Below are positions 1 to 6,394 of a stretch of 7,598 bases of DNA, one piece after another (position 1 is the first letter of the stretch; the number at the start of each line of letters is the position of its first letter). Where the stretch lies: contig MVCT01000091.1 in assembly GCA_002049945.1 (NCBI GenBank), positions 1 to 7,598 of the forward strand, written 5' to 3'. A program made the position numbers and the translations under genes. The stretch comes from Candidatus Cloacimonas sp. 4484_140. GTDB taxonomy: Bacteria; Cloacimonadota; Cloacimonadia; JGIOTU-2. The notes under the pieces are model-generated. The model was given only the letters and a program-made list of their open reading frames with translations. It made no database searches and was not told the origin of the DNA.

Positions 1-858
1 AATGAAACATTTTCTAACAAAGTACTTCAAGAAACAATCATTACAAAATTTGAGAAAAAAGCTGATAAAGATACAATATCAATATCTGAGAGCAATAAAT
101 CAGATATTATGTCATCGATCTCTTTTGAAGCCAAGGCAGATATTGTTATTAATCCGAAAGATAGAGAAAAAATAATATGCATACCTACAAATAATGAAGA
201 TGTAGAAATTATAAAAATTATGCGAGGTATGGATAATACCATTATGGATTTAGGTTACAAAATCTCTACGGGTCCCGTTGTGAGTTTCAGGAATAAAAAA
301 AATCTATTATTTGCTGAAAATTCCAATCAAAATATAGCCATACCGTTAATCTGGATGAATAACTTAAAAGATTATTCTGTAGTATTTCCATTAAAGGACT
401 TTAAGAAACCCCAATATTTAAAACTTTGTGAAAAAACGGAAAAATTAATATTACCTAATAAAAATTATGTATTAGTTAAGAGATTTTCGTCTAAAGAACA
501 GAAAAAAAGAATTTATGCTTCATGTTATTTTTCTGAAAAATATGATTATCCCTATATTACTTTTGAGAATCATTTAAATTACATAAAGAATGCAAAAAAT
601 TATATTTCAAAGAAAGAGGTACTGGGTATTATGGCTTATCTGAATTCTACATTCGTTGATAATTACTTTAGAACAATTAATGGAAATACACAAGTTAATG
701 CAAAAGAAATAGAAAATTTACCCTTTCCGAAACTAAATGAAATACAGGCGATTGGCGAACATCTTGAAGTTATCAATAATTCATTAAATCAAAAAATGAT
801 AGACGAAATAATATCAAAAATCCTAAATTTTGGAAAAATACAATATAAGGAGTCATAA
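1..858 (+). CDS. Type II adenine-specific DNA methyltransferase, C-terminal part (5' truncated)
   Basis: The frame is open from base 1, so this is the last 285 residues of a longer protein whose start lies outside the window. The visible part resembles the C-terminal half of Eco57I/PstI-type N6-adenine methyltransferases: the segment GYKISTGPVVSFR, then a region with PLIWMNN, then YITFENHLNYI, and a final NGNTQVNAKEIENLPFP block like the target-recognition end of these enzymes. The SAM-binding motif and the NPPY catalytic motif would lie upstream and cannot be seen. The stop overlaps the start of the endonuclease gene by one base (TAATG), so the two are translated together. By analogy with BsuBI and PstI it would methylate adenine in CTGCAG and protect host DNA. 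Base composition is AT-rich. Family assignment is from sequence patterns plus the neighbour; specificity is inferred. Confidence 0.85.
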   Translation, partial: NETFSNKVLQETIITKFEKKADKDTISISESNKSDIMSSISFEAKADIVINPKDREKIICIPTNNEDVEIIKIMRGMDNTIMDLGYKISTGPVVSFRNKKNLLFAENSNQNIAIPLIWMNNLKDYSVVFPLKDFKKPQYLKLCEKTEKLILPNKNYVLVKRFSSKEQKKRIYASCYFSEKYDYPYITFENHLNYIKNAKNYISKKEVLGIMAYLNSTFVDNYFRTINGNTQVNAKEIENLPFPKLNEIQAIGEHLEVINNSLNQKMIDEIISKILNFGKIQYKES

Positions 859-1790
859 TGGGAAAGATTGAGTCCGCAAAAGAAATTTTAGTCGCATTTG
901 GTTTGCCAGAACAGCAACAGAATGATCGATCTGCCAGAACGCTTATAGCATTAGCAAATTTAAAAAGAAATAGTTCTTGGAATAAAGCAGAAAGCAAACC
1001 AATGACTATTCATGAGATAATAGAGTTTATTAAGCATTATTATAAATTTGAATATGCAGAAAATAGCCGTGAGACAATCCGTAGGCAGACAATACATCAA
1101 TTTGAACAAGCTGGGATCGTAATACGAAATGTAGATGATCCATCTAGACCAACGAATAGTCCTTTAACAAATTACTCTCTGACACCCGAAAGTTTGGAAG
1201 TAATTAAAAGTTATAAGAGTCAAGATTGGGAAAATAGGATCTCGGAATATCTCAAAAAAATTGGAACATTAACTGAAAAATATCATAAAAAGAGAAAGGC
1301 ATTACACGTTCCAATTTCTATAAATGGGAAAGATTTTAAGTTGTCCCCAGGCAAACATAACGAATTGCAAATAAAAATTTATGAAAAATTTGGTCCTTTA
1401 TTTGCCCCAGGAGCTGTTTTGCTTTATATGGGTGATACTACACTAAAACATTTATTTATCGATACTGAAAATATAAAGAAATTGAATATTGATATAACCC
1501 AACATGGCAAGCTACCAGATATTGTATTATACCTTGAGGAAAGGGACTGGCTATATTTAATTGAAGCAGTTACAAGTCATGGACCTGTAAGCCATACACG
1601 GTTTGTTCAACTTAAAAAATTACTTAACAAAAATAAATCACATAAAATTTTTATATCAGCATTTCCAGATTTTAAAACATTCTTGAAATATGCTAAAGAT
1701 ATTGCTTGGGATACTGATATTTGGATAGCAGATCGTCCTGAGCATATGATACATTATAATGGCAATAAATTTCTGAAGCCGTTGAAATAA
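858..1790 (+). CDS. BsuBI/PstI-family type II restriction endonuclease
   Basis: A 310-residue protein, close to the size of PstI and BsuBI (a little over 300). It has the hallmark core of that family: FAPGAVLLYMGDT (about 182-194), then GKLPDIVLY (217-225), and WLYLIEAVTSHGPVS (231-245). D221 and E236 are the likely metal-binding residues of a PD-(D/E)XK-type nuclease site. The N-terminal 115 residues look like a helical, winged-helix-like DNA-reading region. The start is fixed by a strong AAGGAG at 847-852, five bases before the ATG, and by the one-base overlap with the methyltransferase stop. The pair makes a complete type II restriction-modification operon with the methylase first. Known members cut CTGCAG; that specificity is predicted here, not shown. 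Confidence 0.93.
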   Translation: MGKIESAKEILVAFGLPEQQQNDRSARTLIALANLKRNSSWNKAESKPMTIHEIIEFIKHYYKFEYAENSRETIRRQTIHQFEQAGIVIRNVDDPSRPTNSPLTNYSLTPESLEVIKSYKSQDWENRISEYLKKIGTLTEKYHKKRKALHVPISINGKDFKLSPGKHNELQIKIYEKFGPLFAPGAVLLYMGDTTLKHLFIDTENIKKLNIDITQHGKLPDIVLYLEERDWLYLIEAVTSHGPVSHTRFVQLKKLLNKNKSHKIFISAFPDFKTFLKYAKDIAWDTDIWIADRPEHMIHYNGNKFLKPLK

Positions 1791-1809
1791 CAAACGTTTT
1801 AATCATAAT
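1782..1809 (+). promoter_or_regulatory. Candidate sigma70-type promoter for the lipoprotein operon
   Basis: TTGAAA (1782-1787) and CATAAT (1804-1809) each match five of six consensus bases and are 16 bases apart. The -35 box overlaps the last codons of the endonuclease gene. Transcription would begin near 1816 and give a leader of about 37 bases before the ATG at 1853. The region is AT-rich, so a chance match is possible. Confidence 0.35.
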
Positions 1810-1852
1810 GCTAAGTTTCATAAGTTTAAACTGTTGTTAATAAATAAAATAT

Positions 1853-2398
1853 ATGCAAATCAATTCATCAAGACACCTTTTAGTTATATCTTGCGCGATC
1901 AGCATATTTGTGCTCACCCACTGCGCTTCACGAACAAACTTGATACCTGGTGTAACAAGTGGAAAGTATATCGAGGTTTTCTTTCTCTCGGAAAATTCAA
2001 ATCAGTATTTCGTTCGTCCGATCGAGTGGAAAGACGAAGGAATTAAATTCAGTATAGATTTCACAGTACGGATAAGCAGGAAAGCACAGCCCAAAGATCC
2101 TGTTAATTTTAGCTATACTCTTGAAAAGAATGAACCCTTCAATGAAGAACTCGTGCTTTATTTCGTGCTCAACGACACTGCTGCAGTCGCACCGTCCATG
2201 GTAGAGTCCCTTGCTTCTGAGAACAATAACAGCTATGTAAGATTTACAAGCCAGATCGAATATAAATATTTTATAAAAATGATCTCGGCAAAAAGAGTGA
2301 ATATTATTCTTCTCGACGGCATGAAGGATTGGCGAATTAAAATGCCGAAGAAGTTTTATAAAGCAGCGGATGAAGTAAGAGAGTTATTAAATATTTAA
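1853..2398 (+). CDS. Predicted lipoprotein, function unknown
   Basis: A 181-residue protein that starts with a short n-region (MQINSSRH), a hydrophobic stretch (residues 9-21) and a lipobox-like LTHC ending at Cys24. Histidine at the -1 position is unusual for a strict lipobox, but the layout is otherwise that of a signal-peptidase II substrate. Alanine follows the cysteine, so outer-membrane anchoring would be expected in a Gram-negative cell. The mature part is rich in beta-prone segments (YIEVFFLSE, IKFSIDFTVRI, LVLYFVLND, NIILLDG) and has no motif I recognise. No Shine-Dalgarno site is visible before this ATG; the leader is AT-only (TAAATAAAATAT). The next gene follows after 12 bases, so the two probably form an operon. 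A CTGCAG site lies inside at 2181-2186. Confidence 0.75.
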   Translation: MQINSSRHLLVISCAISIFVLTHCASRTNLIPGVTSGKYIEVFFLSENSNQYFVRPIEWKDEGIKFSIDFTVRISRKAQPKDPVNFSYTLEKNEPFNEELVLYFVLNDTAAVAPSMVESLASENNNSYVRFTSQIEYKYFIKMISAKRVNIILLDGMKDWRIKMPKKFYKAADEVRELLNI

Positions 2399-2410
2399 AA
2401 GGGATAAAAA

Positions 2411-2587
2411 ATGAAAAGAGTTTCCAGTGTTTTGATCGGTCTGGTGGCAGGGCTTGTTGCGGGGTTCATCATCAGCAAAATATTTCTGGGTCCGGATTGG
2501 CAGGAGGCATTTGCCAGCCCGGTAGTTGTGGGAGCTTTGATCGGCACCGCTGCAGGATTTCAGACGAGCAGGAAGAAAAAGAAATAA
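2411..2587 (+). CDS. Small two-helix membrane protein, 58 residues
   Basis: This ORF starts at ATG 2411, six bases after AAAAGGGA (2397-2404), and ends at TAA 2585-2587. It encodes 58 residues. Helix one is about residues 7-27 with small-residue repeats (GLVAGLVAGF) typical of packed transmembrane helices. A short polar turn (PDWQEAF) is followed by helix two, about residues 37-51 (PVVVGALIGTAAGF), and a basic tail of four lysines that should stay in the cytoplasm. The gene sits 12 bases behind the lipoprotein and is likely its partner in the same transcript. I do not recognise a family; glycine-zipper-like inner-membrane proteins are the nearest general class. A CTGCAG site is at 2550-2555. 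Confidence 0.7.
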   Translation: MKRVSSVLIGLVAGLVAGFIISKIFLGPDWQEAFASPVVVGALIGTAAGFQTSRKKKK

Positions 2588-2620
2588 AAGTACACACTAT
2601 TTGTATTATGCTCTGTATTG

Positions 2621-2634
2621 ATATAAAGTTATAT
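2621..2634. repeat. Short inverted repeat, possible operator
   Basis: ATATAA-AG-TTATAT is a perfect 6-base inverted repeat with a 2-base spacer in the gap upstream of the DprA-like/AbiE genes. AbiEi antitoxins of known systems repress their own operon by binding inverted repeats, so this is a possible operator. It consists almost only of A and T and may be chance. Confidence 0.2.
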
Positions 2635-2646
2635 GTTCTATTAAAA

Positions 2647-2675
2647 TTGACATAAATAATTAAAAAGAGGATTAA
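2647..2675 (+). promoter_or_regulatory. Candidate promoter upstream of the DprA-like/AbiE block
   Basis: A perfect TTGACA at 2647-2652 is followed after 17 bases by GATTAA (2670-2675), a weak -10 with three of six matches. A start near 2682 would leave a very short leader before the ATG at 2695. The rest of the 107-base gap 2588-2694 is AT-rich, and I see no terminator hairpin in it. Confidence 0.25.
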
Positions 2676-2694
2676 ACTCATAATTGGTGTCAGG

Positions 2695-3033
2695 ATGGAA
2701 TCATTATATTTTAAAGGTAATAAAGAACTGTTTTCACACGATGCTCTGAGCATCTTGTGTTCGCGAGCTTTGCCACTTTCAATATATTATCAAGTTTTTG
2801 AATTGTTAAGCATACTTGTGAATGAATCATTGACTATAGCTGGAGAATGGCAATCCCTTTTAGAAAAGAATGCATTAAAATATAGGAAACCGGAATCTGA
2901 TTCTAATATTGAATATTTTTTAGCGAAAGGAATAAATTCTTTTACTATTCCCAAATATCTCAATATATTACCAAATAATAATAAATTATTAGTCTCAAAA
3001 TGTAAATCAAAAAGGAGCAACAGTTTAAATTGA
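2695..3033 (+). CDS. Short DprA/SMF-like Rossmann protein, probably C-terminally truncated
   Basis: A 112-residue ORF. Residues 18-58 resemble the nucleotide-binding core of DprA/SMF-like proteins: a strand ending in LCSR (21-24), P27, a helix, then TIAGEWQSLLEK (47-58) in the place of the usual G-x-x-S-x-x-E motif. FLAKGINSFTIPKYL, about 75-89, matches the 'lLrGkqp...rIP' part of the family, and KLLVSK the next strand. Full-length DprA-like proteins continue for about another 100 residues; here the protein ends at once in a basic tail, so it looks shortened. The start is uncertain: the ATG at 2695 has only CAGG directly before it, and AAGAGG at 2665-2670 is too far away. The stop overlaps the TTG start of the next gene by four bases, tying it to the AbiE pair. 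The assignment is by motif memory and moderate only. Confidence 0.5.
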   Translation: MESLYFKGNKELFSHDALSILCSRALPLSIYYQVFELLSILVNESLTIAGEWQSLLEKNALKYRKPESDSNIEYFLAKGINSFTIPKYLNILPNNNKLLVSKCKSKRSNSLN

Positions 3034-3776
3034 AAAAGGAAATATTACAAAATTTGATCGAAGAATATAAGAATTCAGGGAAGAAATATTTCAGTTTAAA
3101 AAAACTAAAAGAAGATTTGTTCAAACAATTTCCGGATTATAATCCTGAAACTTTAAAGAAAAATCTTTCCAGGTTTAAAAAGGATGATATTATATTTTCC
3201 GCTGGTAGAGGTTGGTATTCATTTTTACCGAATGTTTTTAAATTAGATACGAAACCAATTAGAAATATTATTAACTTATTGAAGCGAGAATTTCCTCTGC
3301 TTGAGTTCAACGTCTGGAGTACAGAACAGCTACTTCCCTATTTTCACCATATTCCCACCCGGTTCTTCACGTTTATCTATGCAGACAAAGATTACCTGCA
3401 AACGATTTATGAAAAACTGATAATTAAAGGTAAAAATGTAATATTAAATCCATCCCGACAGGAAGCAGAAAAGATATTTAATGTGGAAAGGGACACTTCC
3501 ATTCTCCGTCCTTCAATATCCTTAGAACCAAAAGAAAATAATCATTCAACAATAGAAAAAATGTTAGTTGATATATATATTGAAAAGGATAATTTACAAT
3601 TTATGGATGAATGGGAATATGAAAGAATATTTGAAAATATAGCAGGATATAATTCTGTTCAGGTTGACTTAATCACTTATTATATAAGGCGCAGAAAACT
3701 ATCGAAGAACTGTCCCCTTCACGCAATATTAAACAATTATTGCGCAGAGAGGACAGGGGTTAAAGATAAAAAATGA
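3030..3776 (+). CDS. AbiEi-like type IV antitoxin / transcriptional regulator
   Basis: A 248-residue protein. The first 65 residues look like a winged-helix domain: helices EILQNLIEEYKNSG and SLKKLKEDLFKQF, recognition helix PETLKKNLSRFKKDDII, then wing GRGWYSFLP. The rest, with NVWSTEQLLPYF (about 94-105) and RFFTFIYADKDY, resembles the C-terminal part of a DUF6577-like group that accompanies AbiEii toxins, rather than the classic AbiEi sequence; this link is from memory. The start is TTG at 3030: an in-frame stop at 3003-3005 rules out starts further upstream, and AAGGAG (3012-3017) lies 12 bases before it, a rather long spacing. It overlaps both neighbours by four bases (TTGA and ATGA). 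Its expected role is to neutralise the nucleotidyltransferase toxin and repress the operon. Confidence 0.75.
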   Translation: MKKEILQNLIEEYKNSGKKYFSLKKLKEDLFKQFPDYNPETLKKNLSRFKKDDIIFSAGRGWYSFLPNVFKLDTKPIRNIINLLKREFPLLEFNVWSTEQLLPYFHHIPTRFFTFIYADKDYLQTIYEKLIIKGKNVILNPSRQEAEKIFNVERDTSILRPSISLEPKENNHSTIEKMLVDIYIEKDNLQFMDEWEYERIFENIAGYNSVQVDLITYYIRRRKLSKNCPLHAILNNYCAERTGVKDKK

Positions 3777-4840
3777 TAAAAGAGATTTGTTTCGAGAAAG
3801 GTTACATACAGAATTTCCGAAATATTTACAAAAAAGCGAATTCGGAATATGTAGAAAAAACAATATATGCTTTTGAGCTGCTTTCCCTTCTGGTCAAATC
3901 CGGAATGGATTTTGTCTTTAAAGGTGGAACAAGTTTGTTGCTTCTTTTACCCGAACCAAAAAGATTATCTATCGATATTGATATAGTTGGAGAGATCGAT
4001 ATTTCAAAATTAGATACAATTATTACTGATACCAGATTCACACGAATTGAAGCTGATATTCGTGATAATGATAAACCTTGTATAAAACACTTTAAGTTCT
4101 ATTATGATTCGGTATTTAAAGTTCAGAACCAGTATATCTTATTGGATATTATTCTAAAAGAACATAAATATCATAAAATCCAGTTAACAAAATTAACAAC
4201 TCCTTTCTTTGAAACATCTATAAATATTCAAGTTAAACTACCATGTATTAACTCAATTTTAGCTGACAAATTAACAGCTTTTGCTCCAAATACAATTGGG
4301 ACTCCTTTTGATGAAAAAAGTGCTGCAAGAAAAACAGGTATTGTTAAACAATTATACGATGTTTCAAATTTATTTGAATTTGCTGATAATTTGCAAGAAA
4401 TTAAGGAATCATATAAAAAAATTCATTTCTTTGAATGTGAATTAAGAGAAGCTGAATTTGATATTGAAGAAACTTTGAATGATTCGATCGATACTTCATT
4501 CTTGATTTGTCAGTCCGGTTTAAAGGGAAGTATCTCAAATAATCAATTAGAAATGCTCAGGTCTGGTTGCAGGAATTTGATTAATTATCTTTTAATCGAG
4601 TCGTTTTCATTAGATACGGCAAAAATACCAGCAGCAAAAACAGCTTTTTTAGCAAATGCATTATTGTACGATTCGAAAATCGATTTTGAAAAATTTAAAT
4701 ATACTCCTGGAAAAATATCGAAATTAAAAGATTTAGAAATTACCGGGAAATATAAAATTTTAAATCGTTTAAAAAATTCTTTGCCAGAGGCATTTTATTA
4801 TTGGCAATTAATTTCTCAAATCGGGGAAGGTAAATTATGA
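3773..4840 (+). CDS. abiEii: AbiEii/AbiGii-family nucleotidyltransferase toxin
   Basis: A 355-residue protein with the signature of the AbiEii/AbiGii/MenT-like nucleotidyltransferase fold: KGGTSL (50-55), then RLSIDIDIVG (64-73) with the metal-binding pair D68 and D70, a likely third acidic residue D125 in LLDI, and the downstream ADKLTAF (164-170) and KQLYDVSNLF (192-201) blocks that follow the NTase core in this family. The C-terminal 150 residues are helical and unassigned. Family toxins transfer nucleotides to tRNA or other targets and stop growth, often as abortive infection against phage. All core residues I know of are present, so it should be active. It starts inside the antitoxin stop (ATGA), and its own stop overlaps a small ORF in the same way. 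Confidence 0.88.
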   Translation: MIKEICFEKGYIQNFRNIYKKANSEYVEKTIYAFELLSLLVKSGMDFVFKGGTSLLLLLPEPKRLSIDIDIVGEIDISKLDTIITDTRFTRIEADIRDNDKPCIKHFKFYYDSVFKVQNQYILLDIILKEHKYHKIQLTKLTTPFFETSINIQVKLPCINSILADKLTAFAPNTIGTPFDEKSAARKTGIVKQLYDVSNLFEFADNLQEIKESYKKIHFFECELREAEFDIEETLNDSIDTSFLICQSGLKGSISNNQLEMLRSGCRNLINYLLIESFSLDTAKIPAAKTAFLANALLYDSKIDFEKFKYTPGKISKLKDLEITGKYKILNRLKNSLPEAFYYWQLISQIGEGKL

Positions 4841-4935
4841 AAAGCGTTATGAATAATGAATTAATGGAAACCCTTGCAGAATCAATTTCAAATAATAATG
4901 AACTCGAAGAAATATATCAAGAGCAAAAACCATAA
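4837..4935 (+). CDS. 32-residue ORF coupled to the toxin stop
   Basis: ATG at 4837 overlaps the toxin stop (ATGA) and has a very good Shine-Dalgarno site, GGGGAAGG at 4823-4830, six bases upstream. The ORF reads 32 codons to TAA at 4933-4935. The peptide is acidic and helical in character (MKSVMNNELMETLAES at its start, EELEEIYQ-like end) with no motif I recognise. It may be a real small third component of the AbiE operon or the 5' stub of a lost gene. The ATPase gene's Shine-Dalgarno site overlaps its stop codon. Confidence 0.45.
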   Translation: MKSVMNNELMETLAESISNNNELEEIYQEQKP

Positions 4936-4940
4936 AAGGA
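4934..4940 (+). promoter_or_regulatory. Shine-Dalgarno site that sets the ATPase-GNAT start
   Basis: AAAAGGA ends five bases before ATG 4946. This favours 4946 over the more upstream in-frame ATGs at 4874, 4898 and 4940. The family's normal N-terminus also begins close to this point. Confidence 0.6.
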
Positions 4941-4945
4941 TGCTT

Positions 4946-5515
4946 ATGGAAGAACTTTCTTATGAAACACAACTGGCAAAATTAACCCTCGTTGCAGACA
5001 GGAAGTATTTGCCACTCGCAATGGATTTCATTCAGGATATTGCAGTCGTTATCGGGCTGCCAAAAGAAGATGCCCAAAAACTCGAACTGATCGTGGAAGA
5101 AGCATGCCTGAACGTCATCGAGCATGCTTTTGATGAAGACGAAAAAGGGAATTTTGAGATCATTATTATCCGCAAGCCAGGACAGCTTGTAATTTCCATA
5201 AGAGATAAAGGATTGCCCTTCGATTTCCATAAGATCAAACCAGGAGAGAATTCTGGACTGGGCATGGTCCTTATGAATGCATTCGCGGACGAAATTCATT
5301 TTGTTAATCTCGGGCGAGAAGGCAAAGAGGTGATTTTTGTAAAAAATCTTCCGTACAAGAATATAACCGAATTTGAAGAGGTTGAAGATAAGCAGAAAAA
5401 AGCCCCATCAGCAAAAGAAGAAGTAGAGCTAACATACCGCTTGATGACTGCTGATGACGCAGTTTCCATGGCTCGATGTATGTACAGATCTTATGGAGCT
5501 GAATGCAAGCGATGA
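4946..5515 (+). CDS. RsbW-like serine/threonine-kinase ATPase, first half of a broken ATPase-GNAT fusion
   Basis: From ATG 4946 the protein has 189 residues. Residues 10-135 form a GHKL/HATPase_c_2 domain like the anti-sigma kinases RsbW and SpoIIAB: the N box EEACLNVIEHAF (51-62, with N56), the DKG of the G1 box (87-89), and SGLGM (103-107) as the G2 box. After a charged linker rich in E and K (about 140-162), a GNAT domain begins with YRLMTADDAVSMARCMYRSYG (164-184). It then stops abruptly after five unrelated residues at TGA 5513-5515. In intact homologues, as I remember them, the GNAT domain continues for several hundred residues; that continuation is found in another frame downstream. 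Such fusions are thought to act in signalling or partner-switching, but their substrate is unknown. The upstream extension to 4874 is not supported. Confidence 0.8.
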   Translation: MEELSYETQLAKLTLVADRKYLPLAMDFIQDIAVVIGLPKEDAQKLELIVEEACLNVIEHAFDEDEKGNFEIIIIRKPGQLVISIRDKGLPFDFHKIKPGENSGLGMVLMNAFADEIHFVNLGREGKEVIFVKNLPYKNITEFEEVEDKQKKAPSAKEEVELTYRLMTADDAVSMARCMYRSYGAECKR

Positions 5516-6362
5516 GAGGGGAATAAATGTTGTTAGGGAAACCGTGAAGACATTTGCCAGAACGAGGTCTATAGGTGACGTAACAGGAATGGCTGTGGTT
5601 GATCCACGCTATCGAGGACACGGGATATTCAAAAAAACAAAGCTTTTTCTTATAGATTATGCAAAGAAAAGAAATATGGCAGGCATATACAGCGAAGCCG
5701 TCGCAGTACATCCCTACACGCAAAAAGGCAACATCTCACTTGGCGCTCATGAAACGGGTTTTCTGATCGGGTTCACGCCCTCGACAATGTTTTTCAAGAA
5801 GATCGAGAAACAGCAAAGAACCAAACGGCAAACAACAGTACTTTTCTATCTCAAACTGAAAGACGAAGAGCAGAAAAAAGTATATCCGCCCTTTCACCAT
5901 AAGGCAATGATAATGAAGATATACGAAAAAAGCGGATTGAATAGAATGATAGAAAAAGCAACAAAACAAGAAATTTTACAGAACATAGACCAAAAATCAC
6001 AGGTTGATGTAAAGGTGCAGACTGAACCAGGCAGGGCGTTTATGAAAGTTTCGCAATTCGGAAATGACATTGTAGAACTTCTCAGTTTCCGGCTGCATGA
6101 ACTCTGCCTTCAAAAGATCGATTGCATCTACGTTGATCTGCCTTTAAGCCACCCGATGACGCAACAGATCTGCGCTCCATTGGAAATGATGGGATTTTTC
6201 TTTGCAGGTATTATTCCTGAAATGTTTGACGGAGATGTCATAAGATTGCAATATCTAAACAATGTTGATATCGACTTTGAAAAAGTGACCGTGGTTTCAG
6301 ATTTTGGGAAAGAGCTTTTTGACTACGTGGTCAAAGCTCACGAAAGGGAATTATCAGTATGA
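5454..6362 (+). CDS. GNAT acetyltransferase, second half of the broken ATPase-GNAT fusion
   Basis: This open frame continues the gene after the break. Its first dozen codons (5454-5489) are an out-of-frame reading of the ATPase-GNAT gene, and about 5490-5582 is foreign (see the RfcS-like segment). True GNAT sequence resumes near 5583 with TGMAVVDPRYRGHGIF. The RYRGHG part is the acetyl-CoA pyrophosphate-binding loop (R/Q-x-x-G-x-G/A), and IYSEAVAVHPYTQKG follows. A second part with VYPPFHHKAMIMKIYEKSGL and a C-terminal region (EMMGFFFAGIIPE...RLQYLNN) fits the long form of these proteins. I see no Shine-Dalgarno site before ATG 5454, so independent translation is doubtful. The first core strands of the GNAT fold are missing, so activity is unlikely as the sequence stands. 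Confidence 0.75.
   Translation: MTQFPWLDVCTDLMELNASDERGINVVRETVKTFARTRSIGDVTGMAVVDPRYRGHGIFKKTKLFLIDYAKKRNMAGIYSEAVAVHPYTQKGNISLGAHETGFLIGFTPSTMFFKKIEKQQRTKRQTTVLFYLKLKDEEQKKVYPPFHHKAMIMKIYEKSGLNRMIEKATKQEILQNIDQKSQVDVKVQTEPGRAFMKVSQFGNDIVELLSFRLHELCLQKIDCIYVDLPLSHPMTQQICAPLEMMGFFFAGIIPEMFDGDVIRLQYLNNVDIDFEKVTVVSDFGKELFDYVVKAHERELSV
5490..5582 (+). other. Archaeal clamp-loader (RfcS) fragment inside the GNAT gene
   Basis: In the frame of the second half, these bases read LMELNASDERGINVVRE (from 5490) followed by TVKTFARTRSIGDV. ELNASDERGI and the spaced VK-FART--IG pattern are the conserved box between Walker A and Walker B of archaeal replication factor C small subunits. Eukaryotic RFC usually has NASDDRG, so the DERG form points to archaea. 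Codons in the segment favour AGG/AGA for arginine and ATA for isoleucine. Neither flank encodes RFC. The left edge falls at CTTATGG (5490-5496), shared between the SYG codons of the GNAT and the LME codons of the RFC segment. The right edge is near 5580. No P-loop or DEAD box is present, so it cannot function as a clamp loader. Confidence 0.8.
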
Positions 6363-6379
6363 TTTTTTTCGAAAAAAAT
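6362..6379. repeat. AT-rich perfect palindrome in the gap before the acyl-CoA synthetase
   Basis: ATTTTTTTC-GAAAAAAAT is an 18-base perfect palindrome with no loop, beginning on the last base of the GNAT stop. It is too AT-rich to be a standard terminator, and transcription probably continues, since the next gene's AAGGAG site follows at 6384-6389. Confidence 0.3.
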
Positions 6380-6394
6380 TAAGAAGGAGTAGCC

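Noticed and set aside
1834..2046. A 70-codon + strand ORF overlapping the lipoprotein start
   Set aside because: It is out of frame with the lipoprotein, which has a clear signal peptide and a longer frame. It has no ribosome site or recognisable motif.
2588..2694. Search for a terminator after the membrane protein
   Set aside because: No GC-rich stem followed by a T run is present. The only inverted repeat is AT-only.
3043..3059. TTACAAAATTTGA shared with the first line of the window (about 41-54)
   Set aside because: A single 13-base AT-rich match between unrelated coding frames is expected by chance.
4982..5723. Long antisense ORFs opposite the ATPase-GNAT gene
   Set aside because: The + strand here encodes clear GHKL and GNAT motifs. 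The antisense frames show no family resemblance and no ribosome sites.
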